Positions 23,297-24,519 of a stretch of DNA of 24,519 bases are shown in pieces (positions within the stretch are counted from its first letter, which is position 1; each line of letters starts with the position of its first letter). This DNA comes from an uncultured Verrucomicrobia subdivision 3 bacterium (lineage in GTDB: Bacteria > Verrucomicrobiota > Verrucomicrobiae > Limisphaerales > UBA11358). The position numbers were made by a program, and so were the translations under genes. The DNA lies in NCBI GenBank assembly GCA_903921455.1, contig CAIXPZ010000083.1, positions 1-24,519 of the forward strand, in the 5' to 3' direction. Under the pieces are notes generated by a model. It searched no databases. It was not told the origin of the DNA and was given only the letters and a program-made list of their open reading frames with translations.

Positions 23297-23365
23297 ATGT
23301 CTCCTTTCAGTCCCCGGCGCTTTTCAGTGCCGGGGATTTTTCGTTTCCATCAACCACTCCACTGA
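23297..23365 (+). CDS. candidate 22-residue leader peptide
   Basis: A short frame opens at ATG 23297 (MSPFSPRRFSVPGIFRFHQP, then LH) and stops at TGA 23363-23365, whose last base starts the AAAGGA of the next gene. It spans both the anti-Shine-Dalgarno sequence and the hairpin, so a translating ribosome would open these structures. A weak GGGA precedes the ATG by only three bases. Translation is unproven; it may be chance. Confidence 0.35.
   Translation: MSPFSPRRFSVPGIFRFHQPLH
23311..23341 (+). terminator. terminator-like hairpin in leader of sigma-like gene
   Basis: An 8-bp stem (TCCCCGGC at 23311-23318 with GCCGGGGA at 23329-23336) and a 10-nt loop are followed by five T. It has the form of an intrinsic terminator but sits about 36 bases before the ATG of the downstream gene, so it may act as an attenuator or end a short upstream transcript. 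Confidence 0.7.
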
Positions 23366-23376
23366 AAGGAATCAAA

Positions 23377-24066
23377 ATGTCCCCCCAAGCAAGTTGGATA
23401 TTGCAGGAAGAAGTCGTTCCCCGTCTCCAGTCCTCCATCCCCCGCGCCGTCCGTTGTGTCGGCGCCGAGGATCACGAGGAACTCATTCAAGATGCCACCG
23501 TCATCGCCGCCCGCATGATCATCCGGGCTGAAAGCCTGGGCAAGCTCGGCAAGATCAGCCCAGGCAACTTCGCGTATTACACCCTGCAACATTGCAAGGC
23601 TGGTCGGCGCGCGATGGGCACCAACAGCGTCGACGTCATGGGCACAGCGACCCAGCTCAAAGGAAAAACCGCCCTGCATTCGCTCAACGAATTAGTGGCC
23701 GAAGACGAAAACGGTGCTGACATCATCGAGCTGCAAGATGTGATCGGCAACGACCACGAGGATCCGGCGACGATCGCCGCGCGTAAAATGGACTGGGACA
23801 GCTTCCTGGCTCAGTTGTCGCGGATTGAAAAGCTGGTCGTGGAGTTTCTCTGCGCCGGCAAGACGCTCCGGGATGTGTCGCGCAAGGTGGGCGTCAGTGA
23901 TTCCGCGATGCAGACGTATCGCAGGAAGATCGCCCAGAAGATCCTGGAGTTCATGGGCGCGGACGTGCTGACCGACCTGGCCCGGCTGCCGGGCTGGCGA
24001 AACACCCTGGACTGCGAACGCGAAGCGCAAGCGTGCCGGAACGACCGGCGCGCCAGTGCAACCTAA
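23377..24066 (+). CDS. sigma-70-like / HTH protein of the element
   Basis: The 229-residue protein has a region-2-like N-terminal half (AEDHEELIQDATVIAARMIIRAE, then SPGNFAYYTLQHCKAGRRAMG) with the layout of sigma helices around a DxxQE[ATV] segment. A C-terminal helix-turn-helix at about 145-190 (LSRIEKLVVEFLCAGKTLRDVSRKVGVSDSAMQTYRRKIAQKILEFMG) is similar to sigma region 4. The family is not named with certainty; a sigma-like or late-gene transcription regulator is the best reading. The ATG at 23377 is backed by AAAGGA with six-base spacing. The leader is structured and could hide this ribosome-binding site. It is divergent from the AlpA-like gene, so the pair may form the regulatory switch of the element. 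Confidence 0.65.
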   Translation: MSPQASWILQEEVVPRLQSSIPRAVRCVGAEDHEELIQDATVIAARMIIRAESLGKLGKISPGNFAYYTLQHCKAGRRAMGTNSVDVMGTATQLKGKTALHSLNELVAEDENGADIIELQDVIGNDHEDPATIAARKMDWDSFLAQLSRIEKLVVEFLCAGKTLRDVSRKVGVSDSAMQTYRRKIAQKILEFMGADVLTDLARLPGWRNTLDCEREAQACRNDRRASAT

Positions 24067-24074
24067 CCCCAGCC

Positions 24075-24227
24075 ATGCACCCCACCCATCGCACGATCGG
24101 CCTGGGCCTCCTGGTCCTGGCCGCATTGGTCCTGCTCTACTACGTCTGGGACTACCTGATCGGCTTTCTGGCCGTGATCGGGGCGGCCCAGGTCTATCGC
24201 GTCTGGCGCATCCACTACCGCAACTAA
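24075..24227 (+). CDS. 50-residue single-TM protein
   Basis: A short frame starts at ATG 24075, eight bases after the stop of the sigma-like gene. It has a polar start (MHPTHRT), a long hydrophobic stretch (IGLGLLVLAALVLLYYVWDY, then LIGFLAVIGAAQVY) and a basic end (RVWRIHYRN). The hydrophobic region is long enough for one helix or a hairpin of two. An upstream start (24033) would overlap the previous gene. No family is recognised. Small membrane proteins of this type are common in phage-like elements, some as holins, but nothing here shows a lysis role. Confidence 0.6.
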   Translation: MHPTHRTIGLGLLVLAALVLLYYVWDYLIGFLAVIGAAQVYRVWRIHYRN

Positions 24228-24283
24228 ACCCCGCAAGCCCGTATAACAGCCGGCGCTTTGCGACAACCAGAAAGGAGCCTCCT

Positions 24284-24519
24284 ATCGACAATCATCATCT
24301 GACCCCGATCCTCATCACCGGCGGCGCGACTTTGACCGCACTGCTGCTCCTGCGGCAGCGCCAGCCCAAGACCGCGCCGCTTGCACCGAGATCATTCAAC
24401 ACCGAGAACCTGACCGAGCGGTTCACCACGGCCATCCCGGAACTGACGGCGGAGCTCAACCTGGAACTGGCGACCGCCACGTTCAACGAGACCTTCACCC
24501 GGCAGAGCGAACGGGTGAC
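24284..24519 (+). CDS. hypothetical protein with apparent ATC start, 3' end outside window
   Basis: A frame runs open from the region upstream of 24284 to the end of the window. AAGGAG at 24272-24277 is well placed for a start at ATC 24284 (six-base spacing), and no ATG, GTG or TTG lies in frame nearby. The sequence from there reads DNHHLTPILITGGATLTALL, then LLRQRQPK, a short hydrophobic segment followed by a polar region (TENLTERFTTAIPELTAELN). This would suit an N-terminal membrane anchor. Start by ATC, a later CTG (24299), or a base error in ATG are all possible. Function unknown. Confidence 0.5.
   Translation, partial: MDNHHLTPILITGGATLTALLLLRQRQPKTAPLAPRSFNTENLTERFTTAIPELTAELNLELATATFNETFTRQSERV

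Larger units (their letters stand above)
23073..23376. promoter_or_regulatory. divergent control region of the element, with structured leader
   Basis: This 304-base gap holds the promoters of the minus-strand replication genes and of the plus-strand sigma-like gene. On the plus strand TGCTATAAA at 23272-23280 fits an extended -10 element, predicting a start near 23287 and a leader of about 90 nt. The leader contains, in order: a sequence (23302-23311) complementary to the gene's own ribosome-binding region (23361-23370), a terminator-like hairpin (23311-23341), and a 22-codon ORF (23297-23365). Nothing certain can be read for the minus-strand promoter. Confidence 0.5.
19950..24519. mobile_element. 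putative integrated element beside tRNA-Gly (right end outside window)
   Basis: Directly after the tRNA 3' end the base composition falls and the gene content changes to replication-type accessory genes: a DUF3987 helicase-like protein, a CHC2/Toprim-like primase and an AlpA-like DNA-binding protein, followed by a sigma-like protein and small hypotheticals. Such genes are typical of phage satellites, prophages and integrative plasmids, and tRNA 3' ends are classic integration sites. No integrase, capsid gene or second copy of the tRNA 3' end is visible, so the right border must be beyond 24519 if the model is right. The left border is inferred, not proven. Confidence 0.55.

Overview
The window looks like part of a chromosome from the phylum Verrucomicrobiota, with a Pedosphaera/Limisphaera-like relative as a guess. 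The reasons are a GC-rich sequence with few clear Shine-Dalgarno sites, a MoxR/Bat-type von Willebrand operon carrying a BatB-BatC fusion, secreted proteins with divergent InlB repeats and a C-terminal 'YYR' tail, a membrane CHASE2-kinase, and several ECF-type sigma factors. This assignment rests on protein style, not on a marker gene.

Layout. (1) 1-5442: a plus-strand operon coding, in order, a DUF58 protein (5' end outside the window), a single-pass DUF4381-like protein, BatA, a BatB-BatC fusion and a Gln-rich BatC-tail protein. It ends at a strong intrinsic terminator. The tightly coupled junctions have been invaded by three kinds of repeat: a cluster of 3-nt-loop hairpins (970-1113), a period-7 array that encodes the tail of the DUF4381-like protein (1687-1714), and a whole cassette (2716-3166) with an inverted four-helix-bundle gene between inverted period-7 arrays. 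(2) 5477-7921 (minus): a large secreted InlB-repeat protein. (3) 9670-8130 (minus): a four-gene unit of a Cys-containing protein, a 44-residue one-TM protein, a 3-TM protein and an ECF sigma factor. (4) 9951-14331: a second sigma factor divergent from a very large FecR-TPR-outer-membrane-barrel protein. (5) 14337-14750 (minus): a small secreted protein. (6) 14858-16855: a CHASE2-transmembrane-Ser/Thr kinase. (7) 17025-19817: glnD, the PII uridylyltransferase, preceded by another period-7 array. (8) 19876-19949: tRNA-Gly(CCC).

Downstream of the tRNA is what appears to be an integrated element that runs off the right end. It holds a 24-bp perfect inverted repeat, a DUF3987 helicase-like gene, a primase-like gene with a degenerate zinc finger overlapping it, a small AlpA-like DNA-binding protein, and a divergent plus-strand set: a sigma-like HTH protein, a 50-residue membrane protein, and an ORF with a good Shine-Dalgarno site but an apparent ATC start. 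The sigma-like gene has an unusual leader. A candidate promoter is followed by an anti-Shine-Dalgarno sequence, a terminator-like hairpin and a 22-codon leader ORF whose stop overlaps the gene's Shine-Dalgarno site. No integrase and no second attachment site lie inside the window.

The most interesting points are the heptad-flanked four-helix-bundle cassette in the Bat operon together with related solo arrays, the leader at 23275-23377, the 24-bp inverted repeat beside the tRNA-linked replication genes, and the FecR-TPR-barrel/sigma pair.
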